Part shown: positions 17,101 through 25,261 of the stretch, piece by piece
How positions within the stretch are numbered: the stretch's first letter is position 1
Layout: the number at the start of each line of letters is the position of its first letter
Assembly: GCA_041665785.1 (NCBI GenBank)
Contig: JBAYIE010000006.1
Span: forward strand, 46,576 to 110,575
DNA: 64,000 nt
Reading direction: 5' to 3'
From: JBAYIE01 sp041665785
Lineage (GTDB): Bacteria > Bacteroidota > Bacteroidia > UKL13-3
Position numbers and translations under genes: made by a program
Notes under the pieces: generated by a model
Seen by the model: only the letters and a program-made list of their open reading frames with translations
What the model was told of the DNA's origin: nothing
Database searches by the model: none

Positions 17101-17499
17101 ATGAAAACAACCGATATCCACCAAACACTCACCTTCCCAACCACTCCGCTTGATCTGTATCAATGCCTGATGGATGAACGAAAGCACAGTTCATTCACCG
17201 GATCTCCTGCAGTGATTGAAGACAAAGAAGACACATCCTTCACAACATATGATGGATATATTGAAGGTAAAAATATTGTACTGGAACGCGGAAAGAAAAT
17301 TGTGCAAACCTGGAAAGCCAACGAAGAAGAATGGCCGGAAAATCACTTTTCGGAAGTGGTTTTTTCGCTGAGTGCGTCGCCTGAAGGTTGCCTGCTTGAA
17401 TTTTATCATACTGCCGTTCCGGAGACTTTGGCTAAGGATATAGAGGCAGGCTGGGCCCAATATTACTGGGATCCATTGCGGTATTACCTGAACCGGTAA
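17101..17499 (+). CDS. SRPBCC (AHSA1-like) domain protein
   Basis: 132 residues covering a single START-like hydrophobic-ligand domain of the AHSA1 type: the TFPTTPLDLYQCLMDERKH start, a GKNIVLERGKKIVQTW strand pair, and the C-terminal helix GWAQYYWDPLRYYL. Such proteins bind small hydrophobic molecules or act as co-chaperones; ligand unknown. It probably shares an operon with the enoyl-CoA hydratase. It is followed by a 637-bp non-coding repeat region. Confidence 0.8.
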   Translation: MKTTDIHQTLTFPTTPLDLYQCLMDERKHSSFTGSPAVIEDKEDTSFTTYDGYIEGKNIVLERGKKIVQTWKANEEEWPENHFSEVVFSLSASPEGCLLEFYHTAVPETLAKDIEAGWAQYYWDPLRYYLNR

Positions 17500-17624
17500 G
17501 TTTATCGGTGTGCGGTTTTTGTAACTCTTAAACTAGTTGCACCAACTTGTCCTGCAATCTTCCTTTATTGATTTTACTGGTTAGTCATCACTTAACTTCG
17601 ACCTACAGGTACGTCGCGATGTAC

Positions 17625-18026
17625 AACCGCGTTGCGGTTGGATGTCACGTCAGCTGCCTACGCCATCTGTTATTGAGGTGAAACCGCGTTGCGGTTAGTT
17701 GCTGCTGGCTATGGTTTCAGCTATTGGGTGAGATATAGCATTACGATCAGTTGCTTGCTATCTTTGGCTTCGGTTATTGAGGTGTAACCGCGTTGCGGTT
17801 AGTTGCGGTTAGTTGCTGCTGGCTATGGTTTCCGTAAGCAGAGTGATATTGCGTTACGATTAGTTGCTCGCTTACTTTGGCTTCGGTTATTGAGGGGTAA
17901 CCGCGTTGCGGTTTGTTGAGGTTAGTTGCTGCTGGCTATGGTTTCCGTTAGCAGAGTGATATTGCGTTGCAATTAGTTGCTTGCTGTCCTTAGCTTTTGT
18001 TATTGAGGTGTAACCGCATTGCGGTT
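17625..18026. repeat. Double-palindrome element expanded into a ~113-bp tandem array
   Basis: Copy 3 of the double palindrome starts at 17625-17639 and 17682-17696. It then continues as further palindromes at 17786, 17899 and 18012 (the last with one change, AACCGCATTGCGGTT). The repeating unit begins at GTTATTGAGGTG (17669, 17773, 17886, 17999): periods 104, 113, 113. Units share AGTTGCTGCTGGCTATGGTTT and GATATTGCGTTACGATTAG-like segments. No open frame is conserved across units. The gap 17500-18136 holds nothing else but a dispersed repeat. Confidence 0.85.
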
Positions 18027-18075
18027 AGTTGCATCGTTGCATAATGATAGATTATGAATCGTTTCCTTCCCCTGC

Positions 18076-18160
18076 ACTTCGGTGAGGCGATGCATTCTTC
18101 CCGCCGCCGCTAAAGCTACCGCGGGCAATGCATTTTTCATTCTTCATTCTTCATTTTCTC
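18076..18160. repeat. Dispersed GCATTCTTCATTC-type repeat, copy 6
   Basis: CTTCGGTGAGGCGATGCATTC, then CCCGCCGCCGCTAAAGCTAC, then GCATTTTTCATTC and TTCATTTTC. It overlaps the stop and last codons of the B12-binding protein gene at 18137, whose C-terminus again reads MKNEE. Confidence 0.7.
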
Positions 18161-18550
18161 CCCCACCCATTCCCGTATATAATCAACAATCTCATGGGTA
18201 TTGGCGCCCGGAAGAAACAATTTTCCAACGCCTGCTTTTGTGAGTGTTTTTAAATCTTCGTCCGGAATAATTCCACCACCTGTAAGCAGAATATCGCTGA
18301 GGCCTTCCTGCTTCATCAATTCGAGTAACCTTGGAAATACAGTATTGTGTGCCCCTGATAAGATACTCACACCGATTACATCCACATCTTCCTGGAGGGC
18401 TGATTTAACAACCATTTCAGGTGTCTGACGCAATCCGGTGTAAATAACTTCCATGCCGGCATCGCGCAGTGCGGTGGCAATTACTTTGGCTCCGCGGTCG
18501 TGGCCATCGAGGCCAACTTTTGCTACCAGTACGCGTATAGGTCTATTCAT
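18137..18550 (-). CDS. Stand-alone cobalamin-binding domain (methylmalonyl-CoA mutase C-terminal type)
   Basis: 137 residues comprising only the B12-binding Rossmann-like domain of acyl-CoA mutases. The DxHxxG cobalamin motif is at D15, H17, G20 (VGLDGHDRGAK). The SILSGAHNTVFP and LLTGGGIIPDED segments match the second and third B12 contact loops. It would act as the small subunit of a mutase such as methylmalonyl- or isobutyryl-CoA mutase; the large subunit is not in the window. Its ATG overlaps the stop of the upstream lipoprotein gene (ATGA). The last residues come from a dispersed repeat. Confidence 0.9.
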   Translation of the reverse strand: MNRPIRVLVAKVGLDGHDRGAKVIATALRDAGMEVIYTGLRQTPEMVVKSALQEDVDVIGVSILSGAHNTVFPRLLELMKQEGLSDILLTGGGIIPDEDLKTLTKAGVGKLFLPGANTHEIVDYIREWVGEKMKNEE

Positions 18551-19194
18551 TTTTTCTGAGATACAGGATCTATAGGTTCAAAACGAATCGTATTCTTATT
18601 CCCCACTTCCCGTTTGAAATAGCGAAGCAATTGTGCTTCATTCATTTGATAAAAAACGACGGAATCTTTCTTCCCCTCCGGAATTTTACTCAGCAATTTT
18701 AGCATGGTAACATCTTTGGCATACACCTCCCGATAATTCATTTGATCCTTATTGCGTGTAAGCAAAGTAAGCTGAAGGTAATTTTTAAGCCGGTCTTTTT
18801 GTAAAGCTTTATCGGATGCATTGATGGACGAAAACCGAATTTCATCTCCTGCTTTCCAGCAAATATTCGAATTCCAGAATTGCGGTTCCTGATCATCCTT
18901 TTTCGAGATGAAATATAAATTTTGATACTGGCTCAACATGGACGAGGAATCTATTTTAAATTCTGTTTTCCATCCCGATTCTTCCAACGATTCAATGCGA
19001 TCAGCAAAGATCCGGATGCGAACAGAATCCAATTTTTTGTGTTGAAAGAATCCCTGAAATCCACCAACCATCCAATGGTATTCACCTTGCAATTCTTTTG
19101 GAAATTCCGGAACCGGTTGACCCGGAAAGCGATCAAGACGACTTACTGTACAAGCCGATAAAACGATCAGGAAGAAAAGAATGAGTCGGTTCAT
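18547..19194 (-). CDS. Putative lipoprotein of unknown function
   Basis: 215 residues. The N-terminus MNRLILFFLIVLSAC is a lipoprotein signal with lipobox LSAC (Cys 15). The mature part is beta-rich with many charged residues; no known domain is recognised. The start at 19194 overlaps the gltX stop as ATGA, and its own stop overlaps the next gene in the same way, so the three genes are translationally coupled. A longer frame back to 19302 runs inside gltX and is not the start. Confidence 0.7.
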   Translation of the reverse strand: MNRLILFFLIVLSACTVSRLDRFPGQPVPEFPKELQGEYHWMVGGFQGFFQHKKLDSVRIRIFADRIESLEESGWKTEFKIDSSSMLSQYQNLYFISKKDDQEPQFWNSNICWKAGDEIRFSSINASDKALQKDRLKNYLQLTLLTRNKDQMNYREVYAKDVTMLKLLSKIPEGKKDSVVFYQMNEAQLLRYFKREVGNKNTIRFEPIDPVSQKK

Positions 19195-20723
19195 GCGTGT
19201 AACGCTTTCAATGCATTTTGCAAACGCAATATCGTATTTTCTTTTCCAAACAAAGCACACATTTCGAAGATAGGTGGTCCGCCGGCTACGCCTGTTAAAC
19301 ACACGCGCAACAATTGCAGGAAATCTTTGTTGGAAACTTCGTTTTGGTTTAATGCATCGTTATATGATTGTTCTACTACAACTGCATCAAAAGTAGTAGC
19401 CTGCTTCAAGCCATTGATTAAACTATTCAATACTGCCGGCGATTTTTCATTCCACCGTTTACTTACCACTCCCTGATCATATTCCGAAGGAACTACAAAC
19501 AAATAATTTCCCATTTCCCACAATTCCCTGGTGAAGGAAATTTTTTCCTTAATCAGTTCGGTTGCTTTGGCAATGTATGCATCATCCACCTGCAATTGAT
19601 GCGCCAACACCTGCTTTTTCATTTCTGCAACCAAAAGCGCTGTATCTGAATGTCTGACGTATTGCTGATTGTACCACCGTGCCTTATTCTGATCAAACTT
19701 TGCACCTGATTTACTTACCCGGTCGAGCGAAAATGCGGCAACCAATTCTTCCTTTGAATAAATTTCCTGGTTGGTCCCCGGATTCCATCCCAAAAATGCC
19801 AATAGGTTCACCACAGCTTCAGGCATATATCCGGTTTCGCGGTAACCGCTCGAAATTTCGCCACTCGTTGGGTCTTTCCATTCCAGAGGGAAAACCGGGA
19901 ATCCCAAACGATCGCCATCTCGTTTGCTGAGCTTTCCGTTACCTTCCGGTTTCAGCAACAAAGGCAGATGCGCAAACTTCGGCATTACTTCTTCCCATCC
20001 TAAAAAACGGTACAATAAAACATGTAAAGGTGCAGATGGCAACCATTCTTCACCACGGATCACATGGGTAATTTGCATCAAATAATCATCCACCACATTC
20101 GCCATATGATACGTAGGCATTCCATCGCTTTTATACAATACCTTATCGTCCATTTGCGAAGTATTGAAACTCACCCATCCTCGGATCTCATCGTGAAATT
20201 TCACTTCCTCCTTGCGCGGCAACTTTATGCGCACCACATACGGCAGACCTTGCTCCAGCCGGCGCTTCACTTCATCCTCGGGCAGCGTGGTAGAATTGTT
20301 CATGGCACTGCGCGTAATAGCATCGTACTTGGCATCCACATTCGATGCTTTCAACCGTTCGCGCATCGCATCCAATTCTTCCGGTGTATCAAAAGCATAA
20401 TAAGCATGACCGGCTTCTATAAGCTGATCCACATATTTTTTATACATGGGTTTGCGATCACTCTGGCGGTAAGGTGCATGTGGACCATCGCCAAACCCTA
20501 TTCCTTCGTTGGGTTCAATCCCCAGCCAACGCAACGATTCAATGATATACTGTTCTGCTCCCGGTACAAAGCGTGTCTGATCAGTATCTTCAATACGGAG
20601 TATAAAATCTCCTCCGTGTTTTTTAGCCAGTAAATAATTATACAAGGCAGTGCGCACACCACCAATGTGCAAAGGCCCCGTAGGACTGGGGGCAAATCGT
20701 ACCCTAACTCTTCTGTCTGTCAT
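19191..20723 (-). CDS. gltX: Glutamyl-tRNA synthetase
   Basis: 510 residues, class I synthetase that attaches glutamate to tRNA-Glu. The HIGH-like motif is in APSPTGPLHIGGVRTALYN (~11-29) and the KMSKS-like motif is KLSKRDGD (~265-272). The LRIEDTDQTR segment is also clear. Length is normal. It has a good phylum-type promoter just upstream and leads an operon with the lipoprotein and the B12-domain gene through two ATGA overlaps. Confidence 0.96.
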   Translation of the reverse strand: MTDRRVRVRFAPSPTGPLHIGGVRTALYNYLLAKKHGGDFILRIEDTDQTRFVPGAEQYIIESLRWLGIEPNEGIGFGDGPHAPYRQSDRKPMYKKYVDQLIEAGHAYYAFDTPEELDAMRERLKASNVDAKYDAITRSAMNNSTTLPEDEVKRRLEQGLPYVVRIKLPRKEEVKFHDEIRGWVSFNTSQMDDKVLYKSDGMPTYHMANVVDDYLMQITHVIRGEEWLPSAPLHVLLYRFLGWEEVMPKFAHLPLLLKPEGNGKLSKRDGDRLGFPVFPLEWKDPTSGEISSGYRETGYMPEAVVNLLAFLGWNPGTNQEIYSKEELVAAFSLDRVSKSGAKFDQNKARWYNQQYVRHSDTALLVAEMKKQVLAHQLQVDDAYIAKATELIKEKISFTRELWEMGNYLFVVPSEYDQGVVSKRWNEKSPAVLNSLINGLKQATTFDAVVVEQSYNDALNQNEVSNKDFLQLLRVCLTGVAGGPPIFEMCALFGKENTILRLQNALKALHA

Positions 20724-20731
20724 AAGAGCGG

Positions 20732-20762
20732 CAAAGATAGCAATTGTACCCTTTGCACCAAA
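20732..20762 (-). promoter_or_regulatory. Promoter of gltX operon
   Basis: On the minus strand TTTG (20759-20762), a 19-bp spacer and TATCTTTG (20732-20739): a full match to the Bacteroidota -33/-7 consensus. Only 8 bp separate the -7 box from the ATG. Confidence 0.75.
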
Positions 20763-20796
20763 CCATGAAATCCTTCGCGAATAGCTGTGAATTCAA

Positions 20797-20804
20797 TACC
20801 TTTG
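20797..20804 (+). promoter_or_regulatory. -7 box TACCTTTG directly before the Dabb gene
   Basis: TACCTTTG ends 4 bp before the ATG at 20809, with TTCG (one mismatch to TTTG) 20 bp upstream. The transcript would be leaderless or nearly so. Confidence 0.5.
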
Positions 20805-20808
20805 GCCC

Positions 20809-21111
20809 ATGATAAAGCATATCGTATTCTGGAAACTGAAAGAGGAGGCACACGGTTTGGGAAAGGCCGATAATGCCCGCATGATCAAATCAAAATTGGA
20901 AAGCTTAAACGGTCAGATTCCGGGCCTGATCAAAGTAGAAGTGGGTATCGATTTTTTGCATTCGCCCGAATCGGCCGATCTGGTCTTATACAGTGAATTT
21001 GAAAGTCGCGAAGCTTTGCAGGTTTATGCTTCACATCCGTTGCATACTGCCATCATGCCTTATATCGCAGAAGCCCGAAGCGAACGAAGGGTGGTAGATT
21101 ACGAGGATTGA
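20809..21111 (+). CDS. Dabb (stress-responsive A/B barrel) domain protein
   Basis: 100 residues forming one dimeric alpha/beta-barrel domain. The N-terminal HIVFWKLKEE and the LYSEFESREALQVYASHPLH segment are the recognisable family features. Biochemical role is unknown for most bacterial members. It is divergent from gltX with a shared 85-bp intergenic region, and its stop abuts that of the convergent gene at 21112. Confidence 0.9.
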   Translation: MIKHIVFWKLKEEAHGLGKADNARMIKSKLESLNGQIPGLIKVEVGIDFLHSPESADLVLYSEFESREALQVYASHPLHTAIMPYIAEARSERRVVDYED

Positions 21112-21873
21112 TTAAGGCGTATTCAAATGCAATACCATGCGTATACTTCCTGAATTCTGAATGGAAGTATATCCTGCATCCAATGGATTTTCTAATCCTT
21201 TTGGCAACCGGTTCTCATCGAAACGGATCCATTCGCCGGCTTTGATCCAATAGGTGCGGGGTGGAATTTCTGTTTCCGCAACAAATCCAACTGCTTTAAA
21301 TCCCTGGCCTGTACTCCAGTCCTTATCAATATAGGTCATAACGTGAGCCGGATGGACTTCAGCAATAAAAAAAGCCAGTAGTTTGGCTAGTCCTCCGCGA
21401 ATGGCCAAATCACCGGCCGTGGCAAAGCGTTCCCATTCATACGACCGATAAGGCACCACTTTATTTTGCATAATCCGTGCTTTGCTAAAAGTGGCTACAG
21501 CGATCAGCTCTTCGCCTGCAAACATCCCGATTTTATAGTAAGCGCCTGTTGATCCCTGCAAATGATAGGTGTCTAAAAAAGCAGCAGCAATTGGTTTGTC
21601 AATACGCTTTACATGCATATTGCGGGCATGCAAACGACGGCTTAAACCCAATAGGGAACGTAGACGCGCCTGCACAATTTCCTGCTTAACCAACCATTGA
21701 TCTTCCCAGATATGCAATGCGTGCTGAGCCCCTTTACCAAACCGAAAAACAGTAACCCTTCCCGGTTTTGAAATACTGTGTAATTGTAGATGCAACGAAA
21801 TTGGTAATGCTGATTCATCTACACCCAACTCACGGATAAAATCAATAATTTCTTTTGAAAAATCGGATTTCAT
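21112..21873 (-). CDS. Acetyltransferase-fold protein resembling phage/homing-endonuclease-associated domains
   Basis: 253 residues. The centre (about 95-205) has the pattern FLDTYHLQGSTGAYYKIGMF, SYEWERFATAGDLAIRGGLA and TYIDKDWSTGQGFKAVGF. This order (HLQGS, then a Glu-containing ERF..., GG, a D..WS/NG turn, and GF) is what I associate with a GNAT-like domain common in phage-encoded proteins next to homing nucleases. No nuclease motif (HNH, GIY-YIG) is visible here. N- and C-terminal extensions are unrecognised. Neighbours do not look phage-derived. Function unknown. Confidence 0.6.
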   Translation of the reverse strand: MKSDFSKEIIDFIRELGVDESALPISLHLQLHSISKPGRVTVFRFGKGAQHALHIWEDQWLVKQEIVQARLRSLLGLSRRLHARNMHVKRIDKPIAAAFLDTYHLQGSTGAYYKIGMFAGEELIAVATFSKARIMQNKVVPYRSYEWERFATAGDLAIRGGLAKLLAFFIAEVHPAHVMTYIDKDWSTGQGFKAVGFVAETEIPPRTYWIKAGEWIRFDENRLPKGLENPLDAGYTSIQNSGSIRMVLHLNTP

Positions 21874-21887
21874 TTACTGTTTGCGCA

Positions 21888-21921
21888 CAAAAAAAGCATG
21901 ACCGCAAAGATCATGCTTTCC
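21888..21921 (-). terminator. Terminator of the SRPBCC/GyrI gene
   Basis: AAAGCATGA / TCATGCTTT stem with a T7 run on the minus strand, about 20 bp after the stop at 21940. Confidence 0.75.
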
Positions 21922-21939
21922 TTGTTGTTTGACTAATCC

Positions 21940-22956
21940 TTACTGAATAGGAAATGCGATTTCAGTCAACCATTTTGAGGTATCTTTTTCCATACCCGGA
22001 TCGGTCACATAAATTTCCATCGGCGCACCTGCGCTTTGCATGCCGTTTTTAGCCATGTATGCAAATGCTTCGTTGTAAACCGGACCGGTTTTGGTATAAT
22101 CTCCATAGTATTTTACCACCAATGCCTTAGTAGCCGGCATTTCGTGACATTTCACATTGCCATCGTCTTTCATTTTGGCAGTTACAGGAACTGCTGCTTC
22201 CATATCGGTAGACACACTGTCGTAACTATAATAAATAGACACTGGTGATCCTGCATATTGTACGTTGGCCTTATGCATTGCCTCACCAATTGCTGCATAC
22301 CAGGCGCCAAATTTAGCACTGGTCAGATCACTCAAATTTACTTTTTCACGAATGCCTGCTACCAAAGTAGCCGGTAACTGACGCTCTTCAAATTGACAAC
22401 CGGCAATGGTTTCTGCTGCCAGTGGGGCTTTCTCTGATAACTCTTTCAAATTGGCTAATCCTTTTTCATAATCAGGCCCGATAAATTTATCCATCATCAA
22501 CCCGAAAAATTTCGCAATCGGATTCATTCCCATATCCGAATCCATGGTCCATGTTACTTTAACACCCTCGGTGGTAGCCTCAAAATTAAACTCAGCATAA
22601 GCCGGATCCATTCCTTCAAAATCCATTTGCGTTTTGATATGTGCAGGAGCATGTGATTCCACAATCGAAAGTTTGCCGTTTCCTACCTGATCATGCTTGC
22701 TTTTCCACTCGTAAAAGGCACCTGAACCTGCAGTTATATCGCTGTAAGTAATGGTCATTTCAGGGTCAATTTTATGCCATGGCGACCATTGTTCCCAGGC
22801 CTTTAATTCATTCACCAAGGCAAATACAGTTTCCGGAGTTGCCTTCATTTCAAGCGAACGCTCCACATGCACTTTACGGGGTAAAAAGAATGACACCACC
22901 AATAATAACAGTATTATTACCAGCAGTATGATTCCAATCTTTTTTAAAATTTTCAT
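21940..22956 (-). CDS. Membrane-anchored SRPBCC plus GyrI-like (effector-binding) protein
   Basis: 338 residues. A single N-terminal transmembrane helix (residues 6-26) is followed by an SRPBCC ligand-binding domain (~30-175; AWEQWSPWHKIDPEM and GKLSIVESHAP) and a GyrI/AraC effector-binding domain (~190-338; HEMPATKALVVKYYGDY and MEIYVTDP). The combination suggests binding of amphipathic ligands at the membrane; target unknown. The protein at 60215-60751 shares the anchor, RIERS/HVERS segment and WEQWS motif, so the two are paralogues. Divergent from the lytic transglycosylase. Confidence 0.85.
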   Translation of the reverse strand: MKILKKIGIILLVIILLLLVVSFFLPRKVHVERSLEMKATPETVFALVNELKAWEQWSPWHKIDPEMTITYSDITAGSGAFYEWKSKHDQVGNGKLSIVESHAPAHIKTQMDFEGMDPAYAEFNFEATTEGVKVTWTMDSDMGMNPIAKFFGLMMDKFIGPDYEKGLANLKELSEKAPLAAETIAGCQFEERQLPATLVAGIREKVNLSDLTSAKFGAWYAAIGEAMHKANVQYAGSPVSIYYSYDSVSTDMEAAVPVTAKMKDDGNVKCHEMPATKALVVKYYGDYTKTGPVYNEAFAYMAKNGMQSAGAPMEIYVTDPGMEKDTSKWLTEIAFPIQ

Positions 22957-22994
22957 ATTTGTATAGGATTAGAAGGGTAAATTTAAAAATAAAA

Positions 22995-24017
22995 ATGTCA
23001 AAAACAATTAAAAACACTGCTACCGTTCAACACATTTTAATGCCGGTTATTTATATCTTTTTATGCTTAGTATTTGCATTCCTGTTGAACAGCGGCAGTT
23101 TAAATGAAGACGAAAAAAACCGGAGCGACTTTGAGGAACATTACCGTATTCATAGTTTACCATTACCGGCAAGTGTGAGTTTTGCAGGTGAGTCCATATC
23201 ACTCGAAGATCCGGATAATCTCGAGCGGTATGATAAAGAATTACTGACCAATATATACTGGCAATCGCAAACCTTGTTGTTTATCAAAAGGGCACATAAA
23301 TATTTTCCGGTTATCGAAAAAATTCTGCGTGAACAAAATATTCCCGACGACTTCAAATACCTCGCTGTAGCCGAAAGTGGATTGCAATATGCCGTGGTTT
23401 CACCATCTAACGCAACAGGAGTATGGCAATTTCTGGATGGAACAGGTAAACGCTATGGCTTAACAATCAATGAGGAAGTGGACGAACGTTATCATCTCGA
23501 AAAAGCGACCCTTGCTGCATGCGCCTATTTCAGAGAAGCTTACAACGAATTTAACAGTTGGGCTCTCGTGGCTGCATCGTACAATATGGGAATTGTAGGA
23601 GTGCGAAAACAACTGGAAATGCAACAAACAAGTTCCTTTCACAATTTGTACCTGAACAGCGAAACTTCCAGGTATTTATTTCGCATCATCGCATTAAAAA
23701 ATATACTCAACAAACCGGAGCAATTTGGTTTTCATGTACCCGTAGCACAGCATTATAAAATGCCGGAAAGTATAGTTGTTCATGTAAATTCAAGCTTGCC
23801 TGATCTTGCTGTATTTGCCAATCAGAATAATTCGGGATACCGATGGTTAAAGCTCCTCAATCCATGGTTGCGCAAAAACACCCTGACCATAAAAGATGGC
23901 CGGGATTACTATATCCGTCTTCCCAAACAATCAAGTTTACTGAGTGGATTCAGAGATAAAATTGTAGGTGATACTATTGAGTTGGCGGCAACCAATTACA
24001 ACCCAACTGTAAAATAA
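22995..24017 (+). CDS. Lytic transglycosylase, MltD-like
   Basis: 340 residues. An N-terminal membrane/signal segment (~15-37) is followed by an SLT-type lysozyme-like domain: catalytic Glu in LAVAESGLQYAVVSPSNATG (~125) and the ATGVWQF, AASYNMG motifs. The enzyme cleaves the MurNAc-GlcNAc bond of peptidoglycan with formation of 1,6-anhydro ends. After the catalytic domain a segment (YRWLKLLNPWLRKNTLTIKD) matches the linker seen in MltD, but a full LysM domain is not evident. The ATG at 22995 is preferred because an earlier in-frame start at 22959 adds a basic stretch. Confidence 0.88.
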   Translation: MSKTIKNTATVQHILMPVIYIFLCLVFAFLLNSGSLNEDEKNRSDFEEHYRIHSLPLPASVSFAGESISLEDPDNLERYDKELLTNIYWQSQTLLFIKRAHKYFPVIEKILREQNIPDDFKYLAVAESGLQYAVVSPSNATGVWQFLDGTGKRYGLTINEEVDERYHLEKATLAACAYFREAYNEFNSWALVAASYNMGIVGVRKQLEMQQTSSFHNLYLNSETSRYLFRIIALKNILNKPEQFGFHVPVAQHYKMPESIVVHVNSSLPDLAVFANQNNSGYRWLKLLNPWLRKNTLTIKDGRDYYIRLPKQSSLLSGFRDKIVGDTIELAATNYNPTVK

Positions 24018-24048
24018 AAGCACAGCAAAATTTTACGCTTGTATCAGG

Positions 24049-24624
24049 TTATTTATACAACCGATGTGCTTCGATGAATTCCTCTACTTTTTCAGGCACC
24101 AGATATTTGATGGATTTGCCGGCCTGTATGGTTTCGCGGATATAGGTGGATGAAATATTCAGCAAAGGAACTTCAAACACATGTATTGCGGGATGATTGG
24201 ACAGCAATGGATTTTCATGATATCCTGCACGCCGGTAAACATATACCTGATGTTCTTGCAGGATCTCTTCATAATTCTTCCACAAATGAAAAGTTTGCAG
24301 GTTATCGCCTCCGATGATCGGAAAAAAAGCATCTTCCGGAAATTGTGTGCGCAGAAACTTCAGGGTATTCGCTGTGTAAGATGGGCGCGTCATGGCAAAC
24401 TCCACTTCACTCGCTGCAAAACGTGTATCGTGCCCGATGGCCAGGTTGATCATCTCAAGCCGCATGTTTTCATCTACCAATACATCGTTTTCTTTAAACG
24501 GATTTTGCGGCGAAAGCACAAACCAGATCTTATCCAATCCGCCAAACTCAATGAAATAATTGGCAATGAGCAAATGCCCTGTATGAATCGGATTAAACGA
24601 ACCAAAAAACAAACCGATCTTCAT
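24049..24624 (-). CDS. nadD: Nicotinate-nucleotide adenylyltransferase
   Basis: 191 residues, converting nicotinate mononucleotide and ATP to deamido-NAD in NAD synthesis. The nucleotidyltransferase motif GSFNPIHTGHL (residues 8-18) and the C-terminal ISSTYIRETI (~158-167) are diagnostic, as are VLSPQNPFK and PIIGGDNLQTF. The ATG overlaps the gmk stop (ATGA), giving a tightly coupled gmk-nadD pair. Confidence 0.95.
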   Translation of the reverse strand: MKIGLFFGSFNPIHTGHLLIANYFIEFGGLDKIWFVLSPQNPFKENDVLVDENMRLEMINLAIGHDTRFAASEVEFAMTRPSYTANTLKFLRTQFPEDAFFPIIGGDNLQTFHLWKNYEEILQEHQVYVYRRAGYHENPLLSNHPAIHVFEVPLLNISSTYIRETIQAGKSIKYLVPEKVEEFIEAHRLYK

Positions 24625-25181
24625 TTCAAAAATGCATTAACCAGATGTTCCGCTTCGCTCAGCGCATCTTCGAGTATCACATTGTGAATTACCTTTTCGA
24701 ATTTGTCTTCGTAAGCCAGTTCATGAATGGCTTTATCTATACGCATACGCAAGGTTTCTTCAGTCTCGGTTGATCGGTATCGCAAACGTTCTTCCAGCAC
24801 TTTTATACCCGGTGGTTTAACAAATATTACCAATGCTTTATCGCCGAAATACTGCTTAATGTTCAAGCCTCCTTCCACATCAACATCAAATATGACGGTC
24901 TTCCCCAGATTCCAGATCCGAACCACTTCCGACTTCAGCGTACCGTAATAATTCCCTCCGTATACTTCTTCGTATTCCAGAAACTCATCGCGGGCAATGC
25001 GTTCCTTAAATTCTTCTAACGTAAAAAAATAATAATCTTTGCCATGCACTTCGCTGGGTCTTTTCGGACGTGTACAGGCACTTACAGAAAAAGCCAGACG
25101 CTCGTCGAGCGACAACAGATGCTTTACAATGGTGGTTTTACCCGACCCCGACGGAGCACAAAATACGATTGCTTTACCCAA
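24621..25181 (-). CDS. gmk: Guanylate kinase
   Basis: 186 residues, phosphorylating GMP to GDP. The P-loop is APSGSGKTTIVK (~9-20); FSVSACTRPKRPSEVHGKDYYF (~31-52, GMP site) and the lid segment RLRYRSTETEE (~132-142) are clear. The start codon is TTG at 25181; no ATG is available in frame nearby. A TAATTTTG that fits the -7 promoter box overlaps the start itself. In many Bacteroidota gmk directly follows yicC; here 1.4 kb of repeats and a four-helix-bundle gene lie between them. Confidence 0.93.
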   Translation of the reverse strand: MGKAIVFCAPSGSGKTTIVKHLLSLDERLAFSVSACTRPKRPSEVHGKDYYFFTLEEFKERIARDEFLEYEEVYGGNYYGTLKSEVVRIWNLGKTVIFDVDVEGGLNIKQYFGDKALVIFVKPPGIKVLEERLRYRSTETEETLRMRIDKAIHELAYEDKFEKVIHNVILEDALSEAEHLVNAFLK

Positions 25182-25261
25182 AATTATGTGGTTGAATTGG
25201 GGTACGAATTACGGGGTCAACGAGCCGAATTACAAGCGATGAATGAGAACTTCGGAAATTT

